This document shows positions 1-30,905 of a stretch of DNA of 64,000 nucleotides, piece by piece. Where the stretch lies: the NCBI GenBank assembly GCA_936440205.1, contig OW387136.1, positions 15,534,788-15,598,787 of the forward strand, in the 5' to 3' direction. A program made the translations under genes and the position numbers. The notes beneath the pieces were generated by a model. It saw only the letters and a list, made by a program, of their open reading frames with translations. It made no database searches and was not told where the DNA came from. This DNA is from Lepidonotus clava. Taxonomy: Eukaryota; Annelida; Polychaeta; Phyllodocida; Polynoidae. Each line of letters begins with the position of its first letter. The stretch's first letter is position 1.

Positions 1-3000
1 AGAGTTTTTCAGTAGCTTTATCCTCAGTTACTGTCAGTGTTTGTGGAAAGGAAATCACGAAATATATACTGTTTTCAATGAGTTAGGGACTTTGCTGTAT
101 ATTTTTAGATTCCTACAAGAATGTAACAGTGTACATTCCTCAAGGCACTGTACCATGATTAGATACGCTATAATAGGAAACGAGGGTTGGGTATAAGAAT
201 AACCCCTGTCTATATATATCCCCTGCCTATATATACTCGGCCCTGCCAAGATGACACCTAAATGTCCGAAATTAAGGGGAACTCTATGCATCCTCCTACT
301 GTTTCTGTACTGATTTCACACTGAATTTCTACTGCATTTTGTCCCGGGTATAGATCAAATTGTAAGGAGGGTGGAAGATCGGGGTTACTGAACCCTTAGC
401 CCCAATAAGAAAAAGTCTTTGAAAAGAAACAAAAATGTTGGACACTTCATTTGAAAGAATGTACAGGCCCTAAGAGTTGAAAGGGACAGCATGGGCAAGC
501 CATGTTGAAGGTATGTCCCTTCCCCCTGTTAAGAGGATAGATTAAGTTTGGGTTGATCGTTATTGCATTGACTTATTTTCTGCCTCAGACACTACCGAAA
601 AAAAACTAATATTAGCCTTTTCCTGATTCAAGCCATACTCTAACTTTTGGCTTTATCTTTGAGCATATGTTCACAACAGTTTTTCATAAGCACCATTGAA
701 TTCAAGGTTATAACTTATGTAAACCCCTTATTTAAGCTGCACCCTTAAAGACAAGTTGAGGTCTGATTAGCTGCTATTTCTGAGACTAACCTTCATATAA
801 GCCGCGGCTTTATATTAGGGGTTTTACAGGACTAAGGTACACTGGTAATGACCAGTTCGTTCGTCACAGTTCACTAGTTTGATCCATTATTTCAGCCAGA
901 AAGACCACAAAGGTCCAAAGGGACACTGTCCAGGGACGATATACTGATATAGACCCTAACCCCTACCATTGTTTCCTACACAACGGTTTACTTTAAATAG
1001 CACCAGGGTTACATTATGTTGAGGCGTGCCTCATTTTAACAGTGAACATCAAACAAAACAAAATCGTCCCTTCATCAGTGACGGTGGAGAAAGCGTAGAT
1101 CTAGTTAGTTATTCAAGGTTTTGTTACTTAAGGAAACTCAAAGTATCAACAATAAAGTTGCTTTATATGACCTATGTGTCAGAACAAAATCTTGATATAT
1201 CAAATGAAATGTAATGTTATATGTTTACGCAGAATATGATTTTATTCATTCAAAACATGACTGTGATTGTCAGAGAAATTGTAACAAAGTCATAATTGAG
1301 CTATTATACCAATTGCTACTCATTCAGCCCCCAGACCCTTACAGTTCAGCTTGATGAAGTGCCAAGGTCTTCAAAGTGCCATTTAAACATTAAAGGGGGC
1401 TCATTTTGTACAGGTTGTTTAAAAGTGGCAATTTACAATAATGTTGGTTACGCCCATCGTTTCTTCCAGTGGTAAACCATGGCTAATAGCATATCATTGG
1501 TAGAACCTTTAAAGAATTCAATTGTTTTACTTTCCAGAAGCTTTCTATCCTGCATATATAAAAAATCAAAATTAAGGAAAGCTTTTGACCAAAACTAATA
1601 CAAAATTCTATGTGCTGATATTATCATTGAGTAAAGACCGATGCAATTCACATGTTTCACATCTTTACAATTACAAAGGTACATATTCATTTTAAATGTA
1701 AGTTAGATATTAAATTTCTTAAACGGTGGTGATTATGTGCTGTTCCACGTAAACAAGAAAGTACTTAAATGTAATGTGTATTCAGATGAATTTGAGTTTC
1801 CATTATACTGTGCAAAATTACTAGTGAGTAATCGTATGTTCACTGACATAGTCTATTCTTAGGGTAACTGGCTTTGTTTGATGTTGGCAAGATGAAATAA
1901 ACTTTACCGTTATTGTGCACACTGAGGGTAAATTAGGCCGAACGGACAGTATACTCAGTATGAAATGAAATTCACATTTACGTATCGCCGTACACACTTT
2001 AGGAGGAATAGTATCCGAGTATTTAACAGGGTTTATTCACAGTTAAGGATGAACACTGATAAAACTAACTCAGTTTGAGTATACTATCATTAGTTACAAA
2101 GTTGTACGACGCTTGGTCGTTAACTGTTATTAAGTCCAATTTCTAGTTGGCTTGGTGCCTTTATCTAATCGGTATAGTCAGGGTTGCTTGCCGCAATTAC
2201 CTGCAACCCACATAGACTAGGCCAGATAGTTCAGAATAGGACATAATTGTTTCATTACTTTAGGCTATTCTGCCGGGCTATTCTGTTGAGAAAAATTAAA
2301 AGGAACATTCGAAAAACAAGTAACAAATAAGCCATATATTCCTGTTTCTATTTTTGTTTCTATTTTTGTGGGGGGGTTTTCAAATTCGATTTGATATTGC
2401 AAGAAAGAGAGTTGACCAGAAATTAATTTAGCTCTTTAGAAATTAATTTAGCTCTGAAAGGAAATGTCCTACCCGGACCCGTCACGGCCTTCTTCCTCCG
2501 GCGGCCTATTTCCCAGGGTAAACTATACATGTACCATCGGTGACAGACCCCCGCATGGAGTGGGAACATGCTATATGTTACCGCATAGAAACATGTTTCT
2601 GCATTGTGCTTCACAATACAGGGATTGGCACACATCGAGACGGGCGTATCTGTGTTTATATATAACGCCCTGAACTTTTGGGGCCAGTCGGGACCCTTGC
2701 TTCAGTAACTCATACGCCTTACAGACTGGCCCCAGAATGCGCAATATGACTCAGCATTAGCGCATTTTGAGTCTAGTCTGTAAAGGGTATAAGGAGCCCT
2801 AAGGTCCGGCCTTAAGTTCCTTGTCACTAACTCCGTTTAAATTAATTATTTAGTTAAGATACGAGTATCAAAAGAAAATGGGACATCTCTAATTTGTTTG
2901 ATAATATTGTGGTCACAGATTTATAAAGTGATGAAAATAGATGAACATATTGCGGATTTTTTTTTTATGTTTACCCATAATTGTGTAGGGTCTATGGAAA

Positions 3001-3608
3001 ATCGGATTTACTGGGGGAAAAAAATTCTGTGGTACGTTTTAGTGACAGCCATGCAGATGTGAAGTATTAAAGTAGGGTGTTATGTAAGCGCTGGGTAATA
3101 TTCTATAAACTAATACTAGCATATCACCGAACATTATCTTTACTACTTTTTTGATAGATTCTATTACTGAATTAGCCAAGTGTCAAATCATTTGAAGAAG
3201 CCAGCTTTAGCTGTTCCGTTGGCATTTTTATCAATTATGGGCCCTAGAACTACTATACTTCTCCCTTTGTTCAGACCTTAGACTGTGCAGTGCTAGTGAA
3301 AGGTCAGAGAACTCAGTACCTGTGCCAAGTGACCACTTGTTGAGACCCTGACGGACAACGGCCAGTAATGAGGTGCAGAATGCTGAGTTGGCACTTTTGG
3401 GTGGGTATGGTGATCTCACCCAATTCCCATATAAGAGAGTCGTGACCTGCATAGGTCGCTGTCAAGGCGCCGACTCAAGGGTTCTGGTGAAGATGGTTGA
3501 ATTGTGTGCTAATGCTTTGTTTGCGGAGAACCCCTGTATACGCCTTTTTCAATAGTGTGGCGTCCTGCTAGTGGATAGACCTGGACTCAGATATTGGGAT
3601 ATAGGTTT

Positions 3609-4061
3609 CTATAGACGTTGTGCAGATGACGTCACAACTGCCCATAATGGCCTAGCCGCCATATTGGTGATCAATTTATAACCATTATTATGTATCATTT
3701 TCAATCATTTAAAATATATTTTATATTACTTTTTATTATAATGGATTCACAGAATAAAACAAAACAAATATTATCATTGAAAATGTAAAACTTTTGATTT
3801 ATTCCAAGGCCATGTATACTTGATCACCACGTGGTGATCACCAAATGTGATCTTGTGACCACGTCTGCACAACAGGGATGTAATTTTTCAGATTTTAATC
3901 TGATTTCAGATTTTTTCACATCATCACCTCAAATACAACTTGTCAAAATGAATTCTTAACATGACCTTTCGCAGCAGTTTAAGAATATTCGGAATTTTCT
4001 CTCTGGGGTTTCAGATTTTTTCATTAACCCTGACTTACATCCCTGTGCACAACGTCTATAG
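3609..4061. mobile_element. Non-autonomous element with 18-bp inverted ends, interrupted by a second element
   Basis: The left end CTATAGACGTTGTGCAGA (3609-3626) is matched in reverse complement by TCTGCACAAC (3864-3873) joined to GTCTATAG (4054-4061). The right end is split by the inner element at 3874-4045. With the insertion removed the element is about 273 bp. There is no coding capacity. The superfamily is not determined. Confidence 0.65.
3874..4045. mobile_element. hAT-like MITE, copy 1, with 8-bp target duplication
   Basis: The ends are AGGGATGTAA and TTACATCCCTG, in inverted orientation. They are flanked by the direct repeat TGCACAAC at 3866-3873 and 4046-4053. A CAGGG-type terminus with an 8-bp target duplication is typical of hAT elements. 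A second copy of the same length lies at 45241-45412 in the opposite orientation, including the shared internal motif CTGATTTCAGATTTTT. Confidence 0.7.
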
Positions 4062-7052
4062 GCCCAGGCTTAAACGGTTTGGACCAAGGCGTCTTTGGGA
4101 TGGTTCTCTTGTGAAAAAGGTGTATTGTTGAAGTAGACCCTGAAATCGAATCCGATACGTGCTTTATATACCCTTTACAGACAAGGGTCAGAATGTACAT
4201 TATGCCTGCATGGAATTATCATTATAACTGCATTTGAGGCTTGTTTGTAAAGTTTCAAATTGTGAAAATAAGTATTTTATTGACAATAATCAAGGAGAAG
4301 GCATTACAAACCTATGCGTCATGTTAAAGACTAGAGAATTGACCTATTCATTAATTTTGATTTTCTTTAATTTGAGACAGAGGAGATGGCTAGCAGCAGC
4401 GACATAGGACATTGCATTTTAAATTATACATATGACTTGGGGACTATCCGACATCTCCTACCCATAGTCTGTTTGCTCACAAACAAAGCTTGAGGACAAC
4501 CCATAATGATATCCGCACAAGGATATGAGTGGATCGGAAAAAGAAATTAAAGATACTTGGAATTAGTCCCAGCACTGCCACCTGGTGTTTTTCAGTGACT
4601 GGCTCTATATGCTATTTACATACTGCTGTGCAGAGGGACAGTTTGTCAATTCTTACTATAGAGATGCTATGGGAGCATCATGTTTAAAACGGTAAAATTC
4701 AATAAAACTTTTTTAGTATGTTGTCCATATCAATACTTGAGATCTGTATCAATGTTGTGGAAAATACACTGGATAATTTGTTTCCATGAATTTTGTGATG
4801 AAAAAAGTTAGGCATTTCCTATAGGAACCTATAGTTAAGGTCTCTATTGTTTCCAATCCTCCTGGTGAAAAACCAAACGGTAAATTGTAATTTCCTTTTG
4901 CCTATGGATTACTGATATATTGAAGAATATTCTAACCCAATATAGAATAAATATCACTGGAATTTCAAATCCAGCTAGATAGGTACAAGTACCTTTAAAT
5001 GTCAAAAGGTGGTGCCGACCGTTTATTGTGGGTCGAAGTTATGCTTCCGAATGTGTTTGCTTTGATTCAGAATAACAGTGAATTGAAAACAAATAATTGA
5101 GAATCTAAGTTGACCGGTATTGGCAGGCAAATTAACATCTGAAAATGAAATATGAATCATCCAAATGGTATGGAGGCATAATATTAGAGAATAACATTCG
5201 GGTTGATTTGCTTTTGAATTATATGAAAAAGGTTTTGTTGTAGCATTTTATATTTTAAATGTATGCAAAGGAAGGCCAATCTGTGTATACAGTACAATGT
5301 AAGTCTCTACCGGTACACTGAGTAAGTCCGCCCCCGCCTAAGTAATTATTTAATTTGACTTTCAACCGTGACTGAACAAAGGGCCATATGACGCAAGTAG
5401 TAAGGTGTATGGAGGTTCGCCTAAATAGGTCGATCACACAACTCACACTGAGTGACCAGTCTTGGTCCAGCCCTGGTCCTAACCACGTTGTATACATTGA
5501 AGTCAGAACCAATATGCATAGGCCTGCACGAGCCTATAGCTATTTCACCGGCTACAGTCCCAGAAAACCTGCCCCAGGCTGCCGTTCGACCAATCTATAA
5601 CTATTCTGTTTTCAATGTTAATTGGCCTTCAAACTTGGATATACCTTAAATGAATAGTCTGGCCAAGCCGGCTTTGGTTATGTGAGGTGCCCAACATGGC
5701 AGAACCAGGCTCGTGGGATTACATATACCGTTAGATACAGGACTCGGATTGCTAAAATCGCCGTGTAGGGATTTACCATCCACTGAAAACAGGGCTACAC
5801 GTCGACGAGAGAAGGGGTACCGTATCGACCATGTCGCTGATTCCAGGTTTACCCATACCCATACCGTCGGGAAGTACGTGTACCGTTCACCTTCTCTGTC
5901 GTTTTCCTCCTCAATTTCAGATTTTAGTGTTTTTCCCGGTCACAATTGATCTTTATGAAGTTGGCGTTCCTGTGTTTTTTTAACCCTCCTTGCGGTCTAA
6001 ATGTTTCCTCGCATTTATAAGGGATATACACCTTGTCATGTTTTACTTCAATAAGACTATTAAGTAATACTATCTGAAACGAGTTTGCTACAATAGATAA
6101 AAAATAAAATGCAACCTTCTGTGTTCTACATGATCAGCTGTACAGGAGTGATCAGGTGTGAGCCAGGTGGGCGGCGTATTTTTGACCACCTCCTCCCGCC
6201 CCTCACCCCCCCCCCCCCCCCCCGCACTCCATACCTCACCCACTCAGACCAGTCCGGCTTTGGGCTGACTGTTTGGTACCAGTGTGGTTCTTGGCATTGT
6301 TCCGTTCTCGTGGAGTGATCCCTCGGAATAAGCCGCAACACGCATTTATCATAATGTTTACATATTCAAAATAAGCGACTTGAATTCTGTGACATTGAGG
6401 AATGTATTAGGGGCGTTTGATATTGACAAAGTATGCATTTACATACTGTTCACATTAAATTATGGTCATTCTCATTCCATGACTAGTCTATTTCAAACGA
6501 TGACAGGTCCATACTGTTTACTGTTATTCATAAATATTTCTAATTTTCGATGAAATAGCTTGTCCGTATGATATTTTGTTGGCGCCTGAAACCGTACAAA
6601 ACAAATCCTGTCCACAGGTCATCGCCTTATTCCTTTAGAAAGGAGTAACATATGCTGAGAGTGCCTCAACGCAACACACTCGGCCAATGAATTATAATAA
6701 GCAGCGATTGGCAATTCTTGTTTATGAACCTCCGTGACCTCGCACGTACTAGGCAGGAGGTTGTCCAAGGCTTCATAGATTCCTTGGGCAACAAAAAACA
6801 CTAAGTCAGTTCCTGTTATAACATCGAGGCTCTGCTTAGAGAAGGTCTAGATCTAGACCACAGCATGGGAGTTAGGTGTGAAACGAAAGGAGTATACTGA
6901 TAGGGTTGTGTGGACTGCCGAACTCCATCGGGGAGTAAAATAAGTAAGAGAAGTCTGTTTTGCTACCTGTATCATGTTTTGTGTAACTATCAGTATGGAA
7001 AAGACGTGGTGGGGGAGTATGGGAGGAAATCCATGTTAGTGTGTACATACAT

Positions 7053-7181
7053 ATAACCAACCAAGAAGGGAGTACAAGGGTGGTTATCACCCCGAGCCGG
7101 GACCCCGATATCAGCCCGAGGCCAGGGCTGATATCGGCAAGGGGTGATAACCGCCCGAGTACTCCCTTCGAGGTTGGTTAT
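7053..7181. repeat. Long imperfect hairpin
   Basis: ATAACCAACC and AGGGAGTAC on the left pair with GAGTACTCCCT and GGTTGGTTAT on the right. Inside, GGTTATCACCCC pairs with GGGGTGATAACC and CCCGATATCAGCCC with GGGCTGATATCGG. The two arms are about 60 bp each. This looks like a MITE or half of a foldback element. It directly abuts the element at 7185, which carries a related GGTTATCACCC motif. Confidence 0.6.
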
Positions 7182-7184
7182 GGA

Positions 7185-7535
7185 TTTATTATACCTTTTC
7201 TGTTAGATCTGAGCTCCCCAGAAAGGATGCACAGCAATCAGTGATGGTGTGACTGTGATGCTGCACATTTTTTTATGTTTTTTTCATATAACTCTTTTGA
7301 TATCCATCAAATCCACAAACAGTAAGCAGTAAAATGTAGCTAGGAATGTTGTGCAGATAATGCAAATGTTAGATTTTTTAATTCTTAATGATTTCATTTT
7401 TTCATGAATTTTAGAAAAATAAAAAGTTTCTGTATCACACTGCAGTGTGATACAAGGCTGGTTATCACCCAGGGTTGTATCGCCCTGAGTTAAACTCTTA
7501 ACTACTAACCTTGTATCACACTAAGGTATAATAAA
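7185..7535. mobile_element. MITE with 13-bp terminal inverted repeats
   Basis: TTTATTATACCTT (7185-7197) and AAGGTATAATAAA (7523-7535) are exact inverted repeats enclosing 351 bp without coding capacity. Inside lies the palindrome GTATCACACTGCAGTGTGAT near 7433 and a GGTTATCACCC motif shared with the neighbouring hairpin. The superfamily and target duplication could not be fixed by eye. Confidence 0.55.
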
Positions 7536-8008
7536 TGGATGTATGTGTACATGTGCGTGCATGTTTATACAAACTTCATGTATTGGCGTATCCTATGTTT
7601 GTTTGTTTCTGCTTTTGATAAAAATGTACCTTATTGATGAATGACAACTAAAGTCAAACAAACACGATTCCTGTTACATCTGAAAATCCACCTGGACAGA
7701 GGTTGAAGTATAGACCATTTATCATACGTTTGCCGTCATTATATAATATAGTATTAATCTGGGTGTACAGTCGAAATCTGAGACTGTACAATCAGAGTCA
7801 TTTTATCTAAATTTTGCAAATTGAAGAAAATTAATAGCTCGTTTCAACAATAACGCATATTTTGATCATTATTTTGATGTGTACACTCTTTATCATTTAT
7901 TATAGTAGACTAAAATGAAGTTTGGCAGCAGAATGTACGATACGGAATTTAAGTGGAAATAATTTCAAGCTCTGTTAAGTCTGTGAACCGTCAGCTGATG
8001 ACAAAGTG

Positions 8009-8080
8009 TACAATCCCTACTGTTTGGACCTATGTATGTTTGTGTACAATCCCTACAATTTGGACCTATGTATGTTTGTG
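8009..8080. repeat. Two-copy 36-bp direct repeat
   Basis: Two adjacent 36-bp units run from TACAATCCCTAC to TATGTATGTTTGTG and differ at three positions (CTGT versus CAAT). No function is apparent. Confidence 0.75.
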
Positions 8081-10358
8081 TCCTGAATCGCATACAGCTT
8101 TACTGGGCGGTAAGTTGGCGTGCGGAGCTCGTTCAGGGTGTGTTCCCGTCTCATACATACAACACTGCCAAGGCATTATGTAGTGAGGCCCAGGGAAAAA
8201 ATGTTGCATTCCTGTAACTCAACCTACCCTAACTTTTTGTCCCGACCCTAACGTTTTTATAGACCTTTTTTGAAAAAAATAATTAGAATTTTATAAAATA
8301 TCATAATTGTATTGACATTTATTCACTAAAATACATTTTCTAAAAAAAAAAACCGACCTTCCTACCTTATCTTTTTGAAGTGATGTTACCGGAACACAAC
8401 CATTTTCCCCTGGCCTCAGGTGAGGCAGGCCCTAGAACCCCACGTGTCTTTTCCGGGTTCTGAGGCTTTGCCAAGTAAGACCTGATGGGAACACACCCCG
8501 TTGGTATTCATATACATACTAATAACGTGTACAACTATTTACCTTACAATTCCCGTACAATTTTCCACATTTCCCAATTTTTACATCTATTCAATACGTT
8601 ATTTACATTACAGCATGGTCGATTGAACTTGATTTGAAATTCCATGTTGTACTACAATGTACATTGAACTAAGAAACATGACCTACTATACAAAAGTTCC
8701 CGCTGCACAAACTGTAGACTTCCCATAGTTCTATATGTCACAATTCAGTTTCTTCCAGTTCCACACCTCCTAACCCCAATTCTAACTTGCCCCCCACCAA
8801 CATCACATCATACTCTATAGACATAATAAGCTGTTTTGAAATGAGCGCCTAGTTGGGAAATTTGAGCATTTATATCCAGTTTGTAATGTTAGTAGTGTAT
8901 AATATGTGGCCTGATATTGAAGGAGACTTGTCGTGTTGGGGGCAGGCAAGCGTCAATTTCCCATGATGTAGTGACGAATAGTTATACTTTCCTGCTTGGT
9001 GTACATTTTACATGCATAGCTGAGACTGAAGAACTCGATACCTTTCTGCATCACTGCATTCCTTTCATTCTCTTCTCTGTAACTAATGACATACGTTCTA
9101 CTTTACTAACACAATTCCATTGAAATACTCTTAGCTTCTATCCTTATTCTGGGAAAAAGTGTTAGCACTCCTTGCTGTAATATATTTGGTATAACAGTTG
9201 ATAGATTAAGGAAAATTCAAAATTGTTTTGAAAGCGGGATATATACATTTTCTTGTTCTATTATTGTAGAATTCATCTCGTCTATGTGCAGTAAACGTGT
9301 AGAAGAAACAACTGACTGTAGAAATTAAATTTAGGTATACAAAAGGCTTTTATATACATACAAAGAGATACCCAGCATACAATAGAAATGCGGGAGGTAT
9401 TGTCTCTCTGTATGCCCCCAGTAATGCATCCTTTTTTCCCGCTATATTACACCGTATTCAAGCTTTCAGCATACATCTTAAGCCTCATCAGCATGACGCT
9501 CTTTGTCTCTTTTAACAAAGACGTTGCTAATATTTTCCCCTGGCAAGTTTATATGACAAAAGGGTGTTATACTTTTGAATAGAATGCATGACCTTTTTCT
9601 TGAATTACTTCCATTGCCTTTCTACAAGGTACCACTCAAATATATTCTACATTCCACTTTTTCGTCTTGCATTAAGAGCCATCCTCTAGTTTTCTCCTAC
9701 AATGTACATACGGAGACTGTAATTTATGACTAACCAAATATCAAAATAGACATTACACTTAACACCCACTAACTGACCTAATCAAAAAATATACTTGGCC
9801 TAATGTCTGATAAACAATAATGAAATGTGACATAGTTGCAGCCGACATGCAGCCATTTTAAAATGTAATGTATCCCAGAACATATAGTAACAAGTATTAC
9901 CTTTATAAATCAAGTCGCTGCCACATTAGTACCCCAATATGTTTTAAACGTTTCGCTCTGAGAAGATGTAATTGCCCCGTCCATGTTGGATTGTATGAAT
10001 AAGTGGTTTTATTTCTACCCTCAATTTTAGTTTTATCTATGTTTTATGAATTAGAGCTTTACCTGGGAATGTCCTGCTGAAGTAATAACGGAGTTTGCCT
10101 TAGCTCCACCAGCATTTTCTTCTTTTTTTTTAATCATTTCATTTAGGTTCAAGTATTGTTAAAAAAAGTTTATTCCAATATACCTTGGTGGTATGATGAT
10201 AGACAGCATTGTTTCCTTACAGCCCGGACTCGATTCACCGCAGATGACCAAACAATGCTGATAATTTTTTTTAGTTCTTTTCAGTTTATTTTGGAACAAA
10301 TCCTACCTGATTTTAGATCTATTCCGAGAACTAACTTGGCTGTGCCTCTTGCTTGCAG

Positions 10359-27148
<16,790 letters not shown>

Positions 27149-30100
27149 GGTCACTAGGGGTTACCAAGACGACGACAACAACAACGTGCCACCCTGGTGA
27201 CTTGACCAAAGAAACCATCTCGGACGAGAAGAAACAACTCTTTACAAGGATGTTGATGATGATGATGCTATTGAAGATTGAAGTACTACTTACTTAACAT
27301 GATGTCTGTGTAAAAAAACAAACAAAAAAAGACGACGTGAGGTGTTTTTAGTCTAATCAAAATGGTTGGAATGAGGAGTTTTTCTAACGCTGCAAGGCTG
27401 ATGTGGTTGGACGCTTTTTAATGGCGCTGTTGCATGGGCAATTCGCTCAAAAGCTGTTGGCTATATATACACAATTGATACGTTTTGTTAAGATGAAGAA
27501 TACAAAGAGTGATTGTTAAAATATAATATGTTGTAAGTGTAAGTTTAGGAAGAAAGAAAGAAAACTTTGGAAAGGTAAATGAAGCACGAGCAGAAAAAAG
27601 AGACCAAAATAAATCTCAACAGTCTGGCGTGAATTGCAAGATGAACGCTTATATCATCGATGTTTTAGGTGCCCAGTGAACCTTCTGTGACTATTCTTAT
27701 ACTTCGATGTGCGTGTATGTGTGTGGCCAGTAAAAACTCCACCCCGTGTAAAAACCCAGCCCTCTTAATCATCAAAGCAAAGCGAAAAAAAATATCTACC
27801 AAAAAAAATGCGTGTTGAAAAAAGAAATGTCAGTACACAAATCAGTATCAGATCTCAACCAACCAGTGAACAAAAAAGAGACTCTTAAGTAAGGGAAGGT
27901 ATTGTTGGAAAGGTAAAAGGATGACAAAGTACTAGTTCTCAAAGGTATGCTTGGGGATAGGCGATGCACTTGCATTGCCTTGCCACATGGAACTCATTCG
28001 CAGTTAAATACCAAAAGGGTTGGAGAGAATAAACAGTCCCTGATTAGCCATGACATTGTTCAATATAATACTATTATACCATTACTCCTTCTTCTACTGT
28101 TATGGGGCCCCCACGGCCCCCTCACCTCCCGTTATTCGAGTAAGTTTGAGTTATGAACTTGGTAGGACAATTATTATCACACGTGCAATGTTTTCACTAA
28201 TCATAGTCATGTTATTTAATGCGGATTCACCTTGTTTTGAGTGATACATTTAATATAATTGATGTATAAAGAAAATAAGCATTTAGCATGATTCTTATCT
28301 CAGTAAAAAAAGAAACGTTAGTTAAATACAAATGTTATCGCTCACCGAAGCAGTAGTTCTACTGGGAAAAGTGTCGCCTGCGGGAAATGACTTTTTCTCC
28401 GGATTTAGTCGAGAAAAATGCTCAATTCTACGCATCTAGGTTACGGAGTTGTGAGCGGCGACCAGTGAGGGTAGCACCCGCTGCTACGTGTTGGTAGTGT
28501 GATGTAGAGTTGGTTAGTGACAGAGACAGTGAGGAGTTGGAAGAGTTACCTGTACACCATACCATAGTAGTCGGTCAGTTCGCGCAACTAGCGCGCATCA
28601 TACAGTAGAGTTGAGCTTTCAAGTCCCACTTCCTCAAATCATTACAAGTTAATCCAGTCTCGATGATAATATTGATGATAATAATAATAGTGGTTGATCC
28701 AATGAAAACACAAAGATCCTGTTAATGATAGTATGTTCCCTATGATAATAATGAGTAATCCTATTTAATATATCTATGATATAAACCTATATAATATAAT
28801 AATTATTCCTTTGGAGTTTGACACCAGGCTCAGGTTCAAGATGGCCCAGTCAGTTAATCTAGATGTAGGAGTTGTTCTGGGCAGTGAACTTTGGTAGGGC
28901 AACCCCATCACGTAAAACATTCCATCGACATCGCACTACGCCAACTTTCCCATTCGCACAGGCCGCTTACTTTTAGTGCCCCGCCCCTCTGCCGCACCCC
29001 AGCCTATACTGGGGGTTGTGGCCGGCGGTTGCGCTATGGGGAAGAGGAAGGTAGTCGGGTCTAGCGCACATAGTGGTAACCGGTAGCACTAGTGTAAATC
29101 AGAAATGGGCCTGGTGTCATACTTTTTTCCACACCGTTGTTGTATATGTATTGTATAAAGTGTACCATTGTGTATATTGTCTTGTGTTAGTGTATCTGTA
29201 CATAGAGAATTTTATTTTTGGATCAGTCCTTGGTTACCTTCGTAGGACGGTTCGTTGACTCTGATGTGAGAGGAAAAAATTGTAAAACTTAAGCGAAAAG
29301 TCGCAATGCATGGAGGTAGTATGCCAGCCGCACGGTGCATGGGTCTGACCAGGCCGGTCGGGGTCGGTCGGTCTTCGGTTGGACTTGTCTGCCCCGAGAC
29401 CCCGCCCCTTCTGCCCCTGGTGACCCTCTCCGGCTGGCCCGACAAGTCAGAATCGGAGAGTCTGGTAGAAGAGAAGGAGAGGTCAAAAGAGAATGTATGA
29501 AAGAGAGTAAATTAAAAAGAAATGATAGGAGGACACCCATTCCATTGTCAACCAGTATTGGCCCCTGCTAGCCGCCACACGCCCCCCACTCAGGGCCGGA
29601 GGGGGAGACGCGCAACCGCAGAACACAACATACTGCTGGGTATAAGCGACAACCTCCCCAATACCTCCGGCCAACGAGTCCCAACATGCTGAGTAAAGTA
29701 CCACTAAATCATTGGGGATTGTTCTTATTAATTAGTATTCATAAAAAAATACACAAAAATCCCAAAACATTCTGACGTTAACAGTGCCATTGAAGTTTAA
29801 AGAAAAGAGAGGGGGGGAAAGTCCTCGTCACACAATTGCTGTAACACTATACACGTATGGATGGGTTGTTATATATACTAGGTAATATCAGTGAGGAGTG
29901 GTTTAACCGTGGGAATACAGGCTGAGGACTAGTGACGGCATTGCATGCTTATACTTTTAACATATCATTCTTTAGTCCAAGCTGGGAACTTGTGTAAAAT
30001 ACCTACAAGCAATGCTGGGTATTGCTTGTCTTTCAAGCAATCTCTGTTTTACATTACTTGACCTAATGCTAGGAAGTAAACTCTATGTAAATAGATAAAT

Positions 30101-30905
30101 GGCTCTCTCTATCTCTCCGAGCCGTAGCTCTGTTTAGCTTATTATGTACCAGATAGCTAGAGCTGTCTTGTCTTTTTAATAACACTTTTTCAGTAAATGC
30201 CTTCTATGTCTGAAAATGCGTTAGTAATATTATCAGGTTAATGGGGAACAGCATTAAAATGTCCCTTTTATAATGTACATGTCAATGCAAAAATAACACA
30301 CTTTACACACAAGATCCTGGGATAGTGTCAAACTGGGATAGGAATGGTTAAGGGCGGCCCGCTCGGTCTTGGATCGCCTTTCGCGAGGCGGTCGGACCGT
30401 CCATCTCCTTGTCCCTTTTGATAAATATAACCAACACAGTCCAGGCCCAAGGCACAGGGACCAATACTGGTGGATGTCTATTCTAACCAAGTTTGCAGCA
30501 GTTGTGTGGCTTTGCAGTGGAAAAGTGTCATGGTTTTTGGTTGGCCAGGCGAGCGGGGCTGCCTTGGCAGAGCAGAAGCTTGCAGAAGCGGTCACAAAAA
30601 ATATTTGCTCCCGTTTCCCTTGATGATACCAAATGTTCGTTCTACACCCCCGTGTACCCCTAGTGGTGATCGGGCAAACCATGGCACACCTGACAAGGCT
30701 GCACACCTGGCACTCTCCCCAAGGTCACAAACAGGTCAAAGCAAGTGGCTCCTGCAGTGGTTCTGTATTAACCTAACCAATACATTCCCACCAGTTAACT
30801 TTGGCCCGGACACTCTCTGTACACCGCATCAAATTGACCACCTGTGGATTTCCTGCTCTGTATGGATTGCATGTCCATGTCAATAAAGTCATTGTTCTAG
30901 TCAGA
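27149..30905 (+). other. Syt1: Probable synaptotagmin 3' untranslated region
   Basis: There is no gene-like open frame. AATAAA occurs at 27608-27613, 28028-28033 and 30882-30887. The last is followed by a T/G-rich stretch (GTCATTGTTCTAG), a good site for the distal end. Long 3' UTRs are common for neuronal genes, but the extent here is inferred only from these signals. Confidence 0.4.

Larger units (their letters stand above)
1..10358. other. Region upstream of the first synaptotagmin exon; no gene found
   Basis: I see no convincing coding exon here on either strand; the open frames are short and lack protein-like composition. The first recognised synaptotagmin exon needs an upstream exon ending in phase 1, so this stretch is probably intron, or 5' flank if the missing exon lies here unrecognised. 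It holds a nested pair of inverted-repeat elements (3609-4061), a long imperfect hairpin (7053-7181), a MITE (7185-7535) and a two-copy 36-bp repeat (8009-8080). Confidence 0.5.

Noticed and set aside
2464-2519. MSYPDPSRPSSSGGLFPR followed by GTAAAC as a possible first exon of synaptotagmin
   Set aside because: The donor is in phase 0, but the next exon needs phase 1. The sequence also does not resemble a synaptotagmin lumenal domain.
30254-30886. Overlapping open frames of 150 and 138 codons on opposite strands
   Set aside because: Neither has recognisable protein features or splice support. They lie in the presumed 3' UTR of synaptotagmin.
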